DNA of 64,000 bases, from assembly GCA_902791475.1 (NCBI GenBank), contig CADAWC010000012.1, positions 20,307-84,306 on the forward strand, written 5' to 3'. Of this stretch, positions 11,104 through 18,815 are shown piece after piece; the stretch's first letter is position 1, and the number at the start of each line of letters is the position of its first letter. The stretch is from Fibrobacter succinogenes. GTDB lineage: Bacteria; Fibrobacterota; Fibrobacteria; Fibrobacterales; Fibrobacteraceae. A program made the position numbers and the translations under genes. The notes under the pieces are model-generated. The model was not told the origin of the DNA, made no database searches, and worked only from the letters and a program-made list of their open reading frames with translations.

Positions 11104-11772
11104 TTACTTTCCGGAGGAAACGATAACCTTTGCGGTCTTCAAGATTTTGTTCTTGAGCTTGTAACCCTTCTGGAATACGGTGACAACATGACCTTCCGGG
11201 ACAGTTTCGGAGGGCTGCTGCATCAGAGCTTCGTGGAGGTTCGGGTCGAATTCCTTGCCGGTCGGGTCGATTTGTTCGAGGCCTGCGTCCGTGAGAACCT
11301 TAGCGAACTGGTTGTAAATCATTTGCATGCCTTTTTCGAAAGCTTCGAGATCCTTGGCTTTGTTTTCGCTGGCGAAAGCACGTTCGAAATTATCCTGGAC
11401 TTCGGAGAGTTTTTCGAGGAGCTTGCCGTTCGCGGTTTCGATGAGTTCGAGCTGTTCCTTGGCGTTACGGCGGCGGAAGTTCTCGAATTCGGCCATCAAG
11501 CGGACAAAACGGTCGTTGGATTCGGCAAGCTGCTGTTTCAGAACTTCTTCGGCGGAAGGTGCTGCGGGCTGTTCGGCGGCTTTTTCTTCGGCCTTTGGTG
11601 CTTCTGCATTTTGACCTTCTGCGTCAGCGGGCTTTTCGGCGTTGGCATTGCCGGTTGCTGAGCTTGCCGAAGCGTTAGCCTCGGCTTCAAGATTCATTGC
11701 GTCCTGGGCGGCTTTCAGCACATCCTGTTCAAATTGAGCACGTTCAGCGTTTTCGTCTAAATTTTCAGCCAT
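11104..11772 (-). CDS. grpE: Nucleotide exchange factor GrpE
   Basis: A 222-residue protein that releases ADP from DnaK. The first 75 residues are Ala/Glu-rich and probably disordered. A long coiled coil follows (EEVLKQQLAESNDRFVRLMAEF to about residue 130), then the beta-wing head with FEKGMQMIYNQF and a GVVTVFQKGYKL-like end, the usual GrpE signature. grpE stands alone about 4 kb from dnaK rather than inside the dnaK operon. Its promoter region has a sigma-54-like site, as does dnaK, which suggests shared control of the three-part chaperone machine. Confidence 0.96.
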   Translation of the reverse strand: MAENLDENAERAQFEQDVLKAAQDAMNLEAEANASASSATGNANAEKPADAEGQNAEAPKAEEKAAEQPAAPSAEEVLKQQLAESNDRFVRLMAEFENFRRRNAKEQLELIETANGKLLEKLSEVQDNFERAFASENKAKDLEAFEKGMQMIYNQFAKVLTDAGLEQIDPTGKEFDPNLHEALMQQPSETVPEGHVVTVFQKGYKLKNKILKTAKVIVSSGK

Positions 11773-11838
11773 GATTTATCAATATTCCTTTAAAAATTGT
11801 CTGTGCGGACATCTGTTTTACAATTTCAACATAAAGAT

Positions 11839-11854
11839 AGCAAATACCATGCCA
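11839..11854 (-). promoter_or_regulatory. Sigma-54 promoter candidate of grpE
   Basis: On the minus strand TGGCAT-GGTAT-TTGC, one mismatch from the -24/-12 consensus. It would give a leader of about 55 bases. A lone TTTTAC half-site lies at 11816-11821, downstream of the promoter. Confidence 0.5.
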
Positions 11855-12067
11855 ACAAAAAGCGCAAAAAAGTGTTTTAAAGTGAAACAAACACACCAAA
11901 AATGGTGATGCCCGCTCGGCGGCGGGCATGACAGATTGGGTTTATGGTAAAAGAAACGTCGGACTCCCCTTCCTAAATTCGTGTTGCCGATAATCAGCGT
12001 TATGTAAACTAAAATATCTTTCTATTGCAGATATTAAAGTAACGAAGAACTTAAATTTTCCCCATTA

Positions 12068-13123
12068 CTATAAATCATCATCAATAAGTGATGGCAAAGG
12101 CGTATCATTTGACCGAGGTTTACAATTTGAATTACAGGGAGTAATCGCCGTCGATGTAAATTCATCACAAAACATTTTTAATTCTTTGTTCATATAATGA
12201 ATGTCTATATTATTGAAATCATAATTTAAAGAATGGGTTATGATATTATCGGAACATTCCACATGGCTTTTTGTAGAGTCGCTTTTATAATTACTGCATA
12301 TTTTTGAAATTTCAGCATTATCAAAACCTTTTAAATACTCTTGCATTATAGCGTTTCCTTTAGAAATTGTCAGTTCAATCTCTTCTTTTTGATATACTGT
12401 TAAAGTTTTTAATTTGATAGTTTCTTCATTAAGCTGAATATCGCAGGACAATGCATCTATGTAAACTCCACAAGGGCAAGGACCAGATGGATGCTCCCAA
12501 TCTCTTTGCAGTTTTTCTTCCAAATCATAATAAATTTTGTACGCTAAATAGAGTGTAAATTGCCGCATTAAATCAGGACAGATTCTATAATTTATTTGAT
12601 CGAGAAGATCGTTATTATCAATGTCGTCAAACCTTTTATTAAAAATGTACGTTATAATATTATCGGCGCATTTCACGTTGCTTTTGGTTGTATCTCTTTG
12701 GATTTCATTGCATATTTTTGCCAATTGTTTTTCGTTATGGTCCATATATTCTTCCTGGCACGATGCAATTCCATTAGAGATTGTCATCAAAAAATTTCCT
12801 TTTTTTTCTGCCGTCACAACATGCAATTGAATATTATCTCCATCAAGCATTGCATTGCAAGAAGAAGCCCCACGAGCTGCATAATTGTCTCTAAAGGGCA
12901 TATCATTAACGCCTTTTAATATTTGATTACTAGCTTCATATAATCTTTTTTCATAATCCTTCGGGTTGGCATACTTCGATTTTGCAATCTCATCAGAACT
13001 CGAACAGATCTCCCCCGCCGACGAAATGTGTTCTTCGAGCAAACTTTCGGACTGCGGTACAGTCGATTTGCAGGCAGCGAGGAGCGTAATGGCGATTATG
13101 GGTAAAATTTTAAGGATTTTCAT
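12068..13123 (-). CDS. Lipoprotein with two related domains, function unknown
   Basis: The start is placed at 13123 because the peptide from there (MKILKILPIIAITLLAAC) is a clean lipoprotein signal with a LAAC lipobox; the longer frame adds an unlikely N-terminus. Two domains of about 130 residues repeat the pattern: a Cys strand (SCNAML, SCDIQL), a hydrophobic LTIS strand, an ICN/ICS helix, and a VKCADNIITY / VECSDNIITH strand, ending with a further Cys. The same design is seen in the next gene upstream, so the two are paralogues. No enzyme motif is visible. It is probably anchored in the outer membrane facing the periplasm or surface. Confidence 0.75.
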   Translation of the reverse strand: MKILKILPIIAITLLAACKSTVPQSESLLEEHISSAGEICSSSDEIAKSKYANPKDYEKRLYEASNQILKGVNDMPFRDNYAARGASSCNAMLDGDNIQLHVVTAEKKGNFLMTISNGIASCQEEYMDHNEKQLAKICNEIQRDTTKSNVKCADNIITYIFNKRFDDIDNNDLLDQINYRICPDLMRQFTLYLAYKIYYDLEEKLQRDWEHPSGPCPCGVYIDALSCDIQLNEETIKLKTLTVYQKEEIELTISKGNAIMQEYLKGFDNAEISKICSNYKSDSTKSHVECSDNIITHSLNYDFNNIDIHYMNKELKMFCDEFTSTAITPCNSNCKPRSNDTPLPSLIDDDL

Positions 13124-13270
13124 AAATTTGTTAAGGACAATATACAAAAAGTTTGTATGAGTCTTGATTTTTTTTGCTGATCTGCACACAGAGTAAAATA
13201 ATTATAAATGTATTTAAACAGAATCGAATCTTCTGGAAGTTGGTTTGCGCATACATAATATTTTACATGT

Positions 13271-13304
13271 AAAAAAGACGACGCTTTCAAGCATCGTCCT
13301 TTTT
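13271..13304 (-). terminator. Terminator of the 297-residue lipoprotein gene
   Basis: On the minus strand GACGATGC / GCGTCGTC pair around TTGAAA and are followed by TTTTTT. Confidence 0.8.
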
Positions 13305-13321
13305 GATAATTTTCTCAGATT

Positions 13322-14203
13322 TTAATCTTCGTCAAACCACAGGTCTTCAAATGTCATGGAGCCGTCCAAGAATGCCGGGCATTCCACATCCCTTTGAAAT
13401 TCAACAAATGCGCTAAATTCAGGCACAATAAGAGGTGTATAGGTAAACACATTGCCCGAACAGGTGACATTCGTTAATCCATCTTCGTTCTGATAAGCTG
13501 TGCAAACTTGTGCCAATGTGGCTGCATCCACACCAGTATATTCTTCACGCACTGAGTAAACTCCATTGACAAGCGTTGCGGTCAAATGCATGCTCTTGTC
13601 AGGATACGTAATCACCATCGTTACTGTAGAACCTGCAACTTGAACATCACAAGTCTGAGCTTTCTTTGTCGCATCCCCACTTCTAATGATAAGCGGATCG
13701 TTCAAATAAAGCTCGAACATTTCATCACAAACAGAATTCATACTGGGAAGTACTCTTGAAACATATATCTCGCTATATGTCGGATCCACGTTAGGAATGT
13801 TGGCTGAAAAAACAACTTTATTATCTGAACAATTGACTGAAACATTGTTCATTGATTCGCAATCTTCTTTAGCATTTTCGCAAAAAAATCCTGCCCCTTT
13901 ATTGTACAATCCCGAAGACTCAATTGCTCCGCTGTACACAGCAGTATTGTAATTTCCATTCACTCTGTAACGTAGCGCAGGTTGCTGTTCATCAAGCACG
14001 TTAACAGTCATATCCACAGTGACGTCGCTATTAGTCGCATAGACGTTGCATTTGAACGAAATCTGGTTTTTCTCAAAATGGCGTTCATAACGCAAATCAC
14101 CCTTTGGAGAGCCTGCAAACGGATCCACCGAAGAGGTGCTTTCAGTATCACAAGCGGCAAGAAAAGCGACTATTGATAATGGAAAAAGGACAAGTTTCTT
14201 CAT
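13322..14203 (-). CDS. Lipoprotein paralogue with two related domains, function unknown
   Basis: The start at 14203 gives MKKLVLFPLSIVAFLAAC, a lipoprotein signal; GGGAA precedes it. Two domains follow the same plan as the downstream gene: FKCNV...VNCSDNKVVFS and TCDVQV...VTCSGNVFTY, each closed by a cysteine helix (SVCDEMFELYL, VECPAFLD). The C-terminus is acidic (FEDLWFDED). Cysteine spacing suggests disulfides outside the cytoplasm. Nothing shows a catalytic site. Its own terminator separates it from the paralogue at 12-13 kb, so the two are tandem duplicates rather than an obvious operon. Confidence 0.75.
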   Translation of the reverse strand: MKKLVLFPLSIVAFLAACDTESTSSVDPFAGSPKGDLRYERHFEKNQISFKCNVYATNSDVTVDMTVNVLDEQQPALRYRVNGNYNTAVYSGAIESSGLYNKGAGFFCENAKEDCESMNNVSVNCSDNKVVFSANIPNVDPTYSEIYVSRVLPSMNSVCDEMFELYLNDPLIIRSGDATKKAQTCDVQVAGSTVTMVITYPDKSMHLTATLVNGVYSVREEYTGVDAATLAQVCTAYQNEDGLTNVTCSGNVFTYTPLIVPEFSAFVEFQRDVECPAFLDGSMTFEDLWFDED

Positions 14204-14376
14204 AATATTTCCCAAATTAGGCTATTTTTTTCATAATTATAGCTTATCTTGTAAAAAAATGCAATAATTTGCTCTAAATTTTTTTGAAAAAAAATTCATT
14301 TTTTTCCTGAAATGTATTCTCATGCTACATTAAAAAATTTTTTTCAGGACAATAATGAACCTTGTTGAAGCAGAAA

Positions 14377-14519
14377 CCAAACGATACCGTGTGTGAAGTT
14401 TCCGTCGACTTGGATACCGCATTTGTGATGACCGCTGTTTAGCCAGATTCTATAATCATCAACATAACCGACTGCGACGAAATCAACGCCACTGGAATTA
14501 TTGTTGAAAGTGATTAATG
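14377..14519 (+). pseudogene. Remnant of a similar lipoprotein domain
   Basis: In one plus-strand frame the sequence reads DTVCEVSVDLDTAFVMTAV, a stop, then PDSIIINITDCDEINATG and a second stop. This resembles the second domain of the neighbouring lipoprotein (TCDVQVAGSTVTMVITYPDKSMHLTA). A possible original start, ATG at 14355, lies in another frame. It is too short and too interrupted to be expressed. The match is by eye and short, so confidence is modest. Confidence 0.4.
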
Positions 14520-14554
14520 GCTAACTGGTATTGTTGTAGCGAACAGAGCGTAAA

Positions 14555-14602
14555 ATTTTCACACTCTGTAAATAAAAAGCCATTCTTACATTTCTTGTAA
14601 AT
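14555..14602 (+). promoter_or_regulatory. Tandem dyad pair upstream of glnB
   Basis: ATTTTC-N7-GTAAAT (14555-14573, degenerate) and TCTTAC-N7-GTAAAT (14584-14602) have centres 29 bp apart, about 100-130 bp upstream of the sigma-54 -24 box. Same architecture as at dapF, gltB, glnA and pyrG. Confidence 0.6.
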
Positions 14603-14613
14603 CTTTCATTTGA

Positions 14614-14676
14614 GGGAAGATTCTTCCCTACACTGCCCCGCAACCCGCATAGAATAAGGGATTGCGGGCTTTTTTG
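14614..14676 (+). terminator. Two hairpins between the glnB dyads and promoter
   Basis: GGGAAGATTCTTCCC (14614-14628) is followed by CCCGCA / TGCGGG (14644-14668) with TTTTTT. They would stop read-through from the left from reaching glnB. Confidence 0.6.
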
Positions 14677-14692
14677 TATGTTAGAAAATTTT

Positions 14693-14708
14693 TGGCACGC
14701 ATTTTGCA
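14693..14708 (+). promoter_or_regulatory. Sigma-54 promoter of glnB-amtB
   Basis: TGGCAC-GCATT-TTGC is a perfect -24/-12 element about 45 bases before the glnB ATG. Confidence 0.85.
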
Positions 14709-14753
14709 AATACGAGTGCGAACAAAAAGAAACCTCAAAAAAAGGATACCAAC

Positions 14754-15095
14754 ATGAAGCTCGTCACAGCTTACATTCAACCTGAAAAGCTCAATAGCGT
14801 AAAGCAATCGCTATACGAGAACAAGATCTACAAGATGTCTGTCACTAACGTTCTTGGTTGCGGCCAGCAGAAGGGTTACAATCAACGTTTCCGTGGCGTT
14901 GTTACTGAAGTTAATTTGCTCAAGAAAATTTGTCTGAAGATTGCTGTGAATGATGAATTCGTACAGCCTTGCATTGATGCCATCATCAAGGGCGCTCGTA
15001 CGGGTGAAATCGGCGATGGAAAGATTTTCGTCACGTCACTTGAACAGTGTGTTCGCATCCGCACGGGTGAAACTGGACCGGAGGCGATTGGATAA
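14754..15095 (+). CDS. glnB: Nitrogen regulatory protein P-II
   Basis: A 113-residue P-II signal protein that senses 2-oxoglutarate, ATP and ADP and controls partners such as AmtB. The body aligns without gaps to enterobacterial GlnB, including [11 protein letters not shown] and the RIRTGE C-terminal signature. The T-loop differs: residue 51, the uridylylated Tyr of GlnB, is Thr (GVVTEV), and Tyr46 is Phe. Control by GlnD uridylylation is therefore not expected; effector binding alone is likelier. It is directly upstream of amtB, the usual pairing, and is driven by a sigma-54 promoter with tandem upstream dyads. Confidence 0.95.
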   Translation: MKLVTAYIQPEKLNSVKQSLYENKIYKMSVTNVLGCGQQKGYNQRFRGVVTEVNLLKKICLKIAVNDEFVQPCIDAIIKGARTGEIGDGKIFVTSLEQCVRIRTGETGPEAIG

Positions 15096-15103
15096 AAAAG
15101 GGT

Positions 15104-15219
15104 TCAGGTTATAGGTGATAGGGATTAGGATAAAAACGCGGCTACGCCGCCCTATCACAAACGCACGAAGTGCGTGAATCTTTTCCTAAAACCTACAACC
15201 TAATACCTAAAACCTATCA
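15104..15219. repeat. Compound inverted repeat in the glnB-amtB spacer
   Basis: Outer arms of AGGTTATAGG / GGGATTAGG type (15106-15130) and CCTAAAACCT / CCTAATACCT type (15185-15219) enclose two perfect small hairpins, GCGGCTACGCCGC and CGCACGAAGTGCG. It lies inside an operon, so it might tune the relative level of the downstream gene. Confidence 0.6.
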
Positions 15220-15243
15220 TTTTTTTCAAAGGAATTTATACAA

Positions 15244-16509
15244 ATGAACGAAGTAGCAACAGTCGCAACCGTCAACGACGCCATCTTTATGACGGAAAAC
15301 ATTTGGATCATGATCAGCGCCATGTTGGTGTTCATCATGGGTCTCGGATTTGCATGTGTCGAAGCAGGCCTTGTGCGTGCTAAGTGCTCTGCAAACGTCG
15401 CTTTCAAAAACATCGCTGTGCCGGCAATCGGTATCACGATGTACGCCTTGCTTGGCTTTGGCCTTATGTACCCGGGCACTTTCAACGGAATTCTCGGTTT
15501 CGCAGGCTTCGGCATTGGCGACTGGGCAAATCCGGCAAGTTTCACCGCAGCCTACAATGGTCACTTTACGTTGTTCACAGACTGGCTGTTCCAGGCAATG
15601 TTTGCAGCAACAGCCGCAACGATCGTGTCTGGTGCCGTTGCTGAACGTGTGAAGCTCAACTCCTTCCTCGTGTTCACCATCGCCTACGTGGCCCTCGTCT
15701 ACCCGGTTGTCGGTAGCTGGACATGGGGCGGCGGCTGGCTTTCCACCTTCGGTGCTCACGGTTTCCACGACCTCGCCGGTTCCACTCTCGTCCACTCTGT
15801 GGGTGGCTGGGCAGCTCTTGCTGGCGTGATGATTCTCGGACCGCGTATCGGTAAGTATGTCGGTGGCAAGGTTCACGCGATACCGGCTCACAACATTCCG
15901 CTCGCAACCATCGGTGTGTTCATGCTCTGGTTCGGTTGGTGGGGATTCAACGCCGGTTCTGCTCTTAACGGCGACCCGAAGGCTACTAGCTGGATTCTCG
16001 TGACCACGAACCTCGCTGCTGTCGCAGGCATCATCACCGCAACGCTTACAAGCTGGATCGTTTCCAAGAAGCCGGACGCCACCATGGCTCTCAACGGATG
16101 CCTTGCTGGTCTCGTCGCTATCACCGCTGGTGCAGACGTCGTGACCCCGCTTTCTTCCTGGATTATCGGTGCTATCGCTGGTGTGCTCGTCGTCGGTGCA
16201 GTCTTCATGTTCGACCGCTTGCACTTGGATGACCCGGTCGGTGCTCTCTCTGTTCACCTCGTAAACGGTGTCTGGGGAACGCTCGCTGTCGGTATCTTCG
16301 ATATCACTGGCGACTACACGCTCGGCACTCAGGCTGTTGGCGTTCTCGCCTACGCTGTCCCGTGCTTCGCAGCTGCAAGCCTCATCTTCTTCATCATCAA
16401 GAAGACCATGGGTCTCCGCGTGACTGAAAAGCAAGAACTTCGCGGCCTTGACCAAGCTGAACACGGTCAAGAAGCTTACAGCGGATTCCAAATTTTCAGC
16501 AACATGTAA
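15244..16509 (+). CDS. amtB: Ammonium transporter AmtB
   Basis: A 421-residue inner-membrane channel for ammonium with eleven predicted helices. The pore histidine pair is His184 (DLAGSTLVHSVGG) and His338 (ALSVHLVNGVWG). The ammonium-transporter signature region (FHDLAGS, then GGWAALAG) is intact. The C-terminal tail after residue 395 is the P-II docking region. It follows glnB by 148 bp on the same strand and is expected to be gated by that P-II protein. The equally long frame on the opposite strand is a shadow. Confidence 0.97.
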   Translation: MNEVATVATVNDAIFMTENIWIMISAMLVFIMGLGFACVEAGLVRAKCSANVAFKNIAVPAIGITMYALLGFGLMYPGTFNGILGFAGFGIGDWANPASFTAAYNGHFTLFTDWLFQAMFAATAATIVSGAVAERVKLNSFLVFTIAYVALVYPVVGSWTWGGGWLSTFGAHGFHDLAGSTLVHSVGGWAALAGVMILGPRIGKYVGGKVHAIPAHNIPLATIGVFMLWFGWWGFNAGSALNGDPKATSWILVTTNLAAVAGIITATLTSWIVSKKPDATMALNGCLAGLVAITAGADVVTPLSSWIIGAIAGVLVVGAVFMFDRLHLDDPVGALSVHLVNGVWGTLAVGIFDITGDYTLGTQAVGVLAYAVPCFAAASLIFFIIKKTMGLRVTEKQELRGLDQAEHGQEAYSGFQIFSNM

Positions 16510-16510
16510 T

Positions 16511-16606
16511 TTAGCACTTAGTTATTAGTCAATAGTCATTAGTTAAAAAACTTACTGAAGTTTCCAAGCCTTAAACTAACGACCAACAACCAATAACTAA
16601 CAACTA
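16511..16606. repeat. TTAGTTATTAG / CTAACAACCAATAA inverted repeat after amtB
   Basis: The left arm (16517-16548) is built from TTAGT(C/T)A units and the right arm (16571-16605) from roughly complementary AACTAAC and CCAATAAC units. It resembles the spacers at 34.6 kb and, more loosely, 5.0 and 15.1 kb. Confidence 0.5.
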
Positions 16607-16633
16607 CAAAAAGTATCTCTGTTGACTAAAGTA

Positions 16634-16659
16634 CCCCGGAACAAATGTTCCGGGGTTTT
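16634..16659 (+). terminator. Terminator of glnB-amtB
   Basis: A perfect 9-bp stem CCCCGGAAC / GTTCCGGGG with an AAAT loop is followed by TTTT. Confidence 0.85.
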
Positions 16660-16697
16660 ACGTTTGTGCGTAGCGACTATTTTTCGATTTTGTGCTA

Positions 16698-16722
16698 CAA
16701 AAAAAGCCGCACGAGGCGGCTT
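16698..16722 (-). terminator. Terminator of the activator-nadE operon
   Basis: On the minus strand AAGCCGCC-TCGT-GCGGCTT is followed by TTTTTT. Confidence 0.85.
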
Positions 16723-16753
16723 GGAAATTTTCATTTGGTGAATTCCGTGCGGC

Positions 16754-18814
16754 TCAGAGATTATCGATTTCATTGAGCCAGTCCGCAGAAGATGCATCGC
16801 AAGGCATTCGCCAGTCGGCTCGCGGAGAGAGCGAAATCGTTCCGACCTTTGGACCATCCGGAATGCAACTGCGCTTGAATTGCTGCGCAAAAAAGCGCTT
16901 CAGGAAAAGCTTGAGAACGCGAACAAGTTCTTCACGCGGGTATTTCGCTTCAATTGCGGAGCCATCCTCGCCCACTTTGGCCCCAAAAGCTTTCTCGGCC
17001 AAGTAAAGCAATTTACGTGGTTCTGCACCATATTTTGTAAAATGATACAGATAAAAATCGTGGATTTCATAAGCCCCGAGAATGGACTCTGTTTTCTGCG
17101 CTATTTGTCCGTTGCTATCGGCGGGCAAAAGCTCTGGTGAAACAGGCGTATCCAAGATGTCTCGGAGAACATCGGCGAGGGCTTTCGCGGAATCCTGGGA
17201 ATTTGTCGCACACACCCCCATCAATTTCTGCACATGATCGGCGTACCATGCGACAACGTGGCGCACGAGCGTCTTTGGAATATCGCAGTTCACGGCATAC
17301 ATGGACATATGATCGGCGCTATACGTGCTCCAGCCAAGAGCGATTTCGGAAAGGTCGCCCGTTCCAACGACAATGCCGCCTTCTTTATTTGCCAAGTTCA
17401 TCAAAATCTTGGTACGTTCGCGAGCCTGTACGTTTTCGTACGTCACGTCAAGCTTTGCAGCATCGTGACCGATGTCTTTGAAATGCTGCAAGCATGAAGG
17501 CTTGATGTCGATTGTTCGGAGTTCAACGCCCAAGAGCTCCGCCATCGCAACAGCGTTATTTTTTGTGCGTTTGGTTGTGCCGAATCCTGGCATTGTAATC
17601 ACGAGGATTTCGTTCAGCGGGCGATTCAGCAACTTGAATGTTTCGACAACGACAAGCAATGCAAGCGTTGAATCAAGACCTCCACTGAGCCCGAGAACCG
17701 CACGCTTGGCATACGACGATTCCAGACGTTTCGCAAGCCCTGCGCATTGAATGTTGAAAATCTCGCGGCAGTTAGAATCGCGATGTGCTATGTCGCTTGG
17801 AACAAAAGGCATCGGCGCAATGTAGCGGTATTTAAGACCTTCCGTGGGCTTTTCAGAATCATTCGCAACAACGGGAAGTGATGCAAAATTTGCGGCCTTT
17901 GCAAAATATTCTGTGGAATCGAAATCTTGGAAGCTGCCCTCGCTTAAGCGCTGGGCATTCAAGCGTTGCACATCGATATCAGCAAGAATGATTTCACTTT
18001 TGCGACTGTAATTCTTGCGTTCGGCGAGCATGGAGCCGTTTTCGGCAATCATCAAATGACCGCTAAAGACCATGTCGGTCGTGGATTCGTGAACGCCGGC
18101 AGATGCATAAACGTATGCCGCCATGCAGCGTGCAGACTGATTCATCACGAGATTACGGCGGTAATCGCCCTTCCCCACGAGCGCATCGCTTGCAGACAAA
18201 TTTAAAATCACATTAGCGCCAGCCAAAGCGAGTTCACCGCTAGGCGGTGCCGCTGTCCACAAGTCTTCGCAAAGTTCCACGCCAATGCGTATTTCTTCGC
18301 TACCGTTTACCATAAAGAAATTTGTTATCGGCACCTCGCCCACACCATCAAATGAATACGTGAGCGGAGCTTTTCCATAACTGCCGCTTTTAACACTGTT
18401 TGTGCTTAGCAAATCGCGACCGCTATTGAAATGGCGTTTTTCGTAAAATTCACGCTGGTTCGGCAGGTGGATTTTCGGCGTAACGCCAATAATCTTTCCG
18501 CGTTGCAAAAGGGCGGCGCAATTATAGAGTTTACCGAACATTCGGAGCGGGAGCCCCACAGCGACAATCATGTCGGAACAATCAAAAGCCTTTGCAATTT
18601 TCAAAAGCGATGCAAACGATTTCTTCAGCAAAAGCTCTTGATGGAACAAATCACTACAGGTATACCCCGTAATGCAGAGTTCAGGGAAAACGACAACTGC
18701 GGCCCCTTCGTTTTTGGCGAGGAAACCGCAGCGTATGATTTCATCAGTATTGAATTCCGTATCCGCAACTTTCAAAGTTGGGCACACAGAAGCGATTCTG
18801 TAAAAACCGAACAT
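16754..18814 (-). CDS. nadE: Glutamine-dependent NAD+ synthetase
   Basis: A 686-residue two-domain enzyme. The N-terminal nitrilase-fold glutaminase has the triad Glu45 (FPELCITGY), Lys114 (TPKIHLPN) and Cys182 (VELCEDLW) and frees ammonia from glutamine. The C-terminal synthetase domain has the PP-loop SGGLDS at 377-382 and uses the ammonia and ATP to amidate nicotinic acid adenine dinucleotide. The start codon follows the activator's stop by one base (TAA-A-ATG), so translation is coupled. Co-expression with a sigma-54 activator ties NAD synthesis to nitrogen status. The fused two-domain length is normal for the glutamine-dependent class. Confidence 0.96.
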   Translation of the reverse strand: MFGFYRIASVCPTLKVADTEFNTDEIIRCGFLAKNEGAAVVVFPELCITGYTCSDLFHQELLLKKSFASLLKIAKAFDCSDMIVAVGLPLRMFGKLYNCAALLQRGKIIGVTPKIHLPNQREFYEKRHFNSGRDLLSTNSVKSGSYGKAPLTYSFDGVGEVPITNFFMVNGSEEIRIGVELCEDLWTAAPPSGELALAGANVILNLSASDALVGKGDYRRNLVMNQSARCMAAYVYASAGVHESTTDMVFSGHLMIAENGSMLAERKNYSRKSEIILADIDVQRLNAQRLSEGSFQDFDSTEYFAKAANFASLPVVANDSEKPTEGLKYRYIAPMPFVPSDIAHRDSNCREIFNIQCAGLAKRLESSYAKRAVLGLSGGLDSTLALLVVVETFKLLNRPLNEILVITMPGFGTTKRTKNNAVAMAELLGVELRTIDIKPSCLQHFKDIGHDAAKLDVTYENVQARERTKILMNLANKEGGIVVGTGDLSEIALGWSTYSADHMSMYAVNCDIPKTLVRHVVAWYADHVQKLMGVCATNSQDSAKALADVLRDILDTPVSPELLPADSNGQIAQKTESILGAYEIHDFYLYHFTKYGAEPRKLLYLAEKAFGAKVGEDGSAIEAKYPREELVRVLKLFLKRFFAQQFKRSCIPDGPKVGTISLSPRADWRMPCDASSADWLNEIDNL

Positions 18815-18815
18815 T

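Noticed and set aside
11908..11929. Perfect ATGCCCGC / GCGGGCAT hairpin between grpE and the lipoprotein gene, as a terminator
   Set aside because: There is no T run on either side and it lies upstream of the grpE promoter. It is more likely one of the many small extragenic hairpins.
14355..14519. A small intact gene upstream of glnB starting at ATG 14355
   Set aside because: That frame stops after 13 codons, and the lipoprotein-like similarity is in another frame with two internal stops. It is kept only as a remnant.
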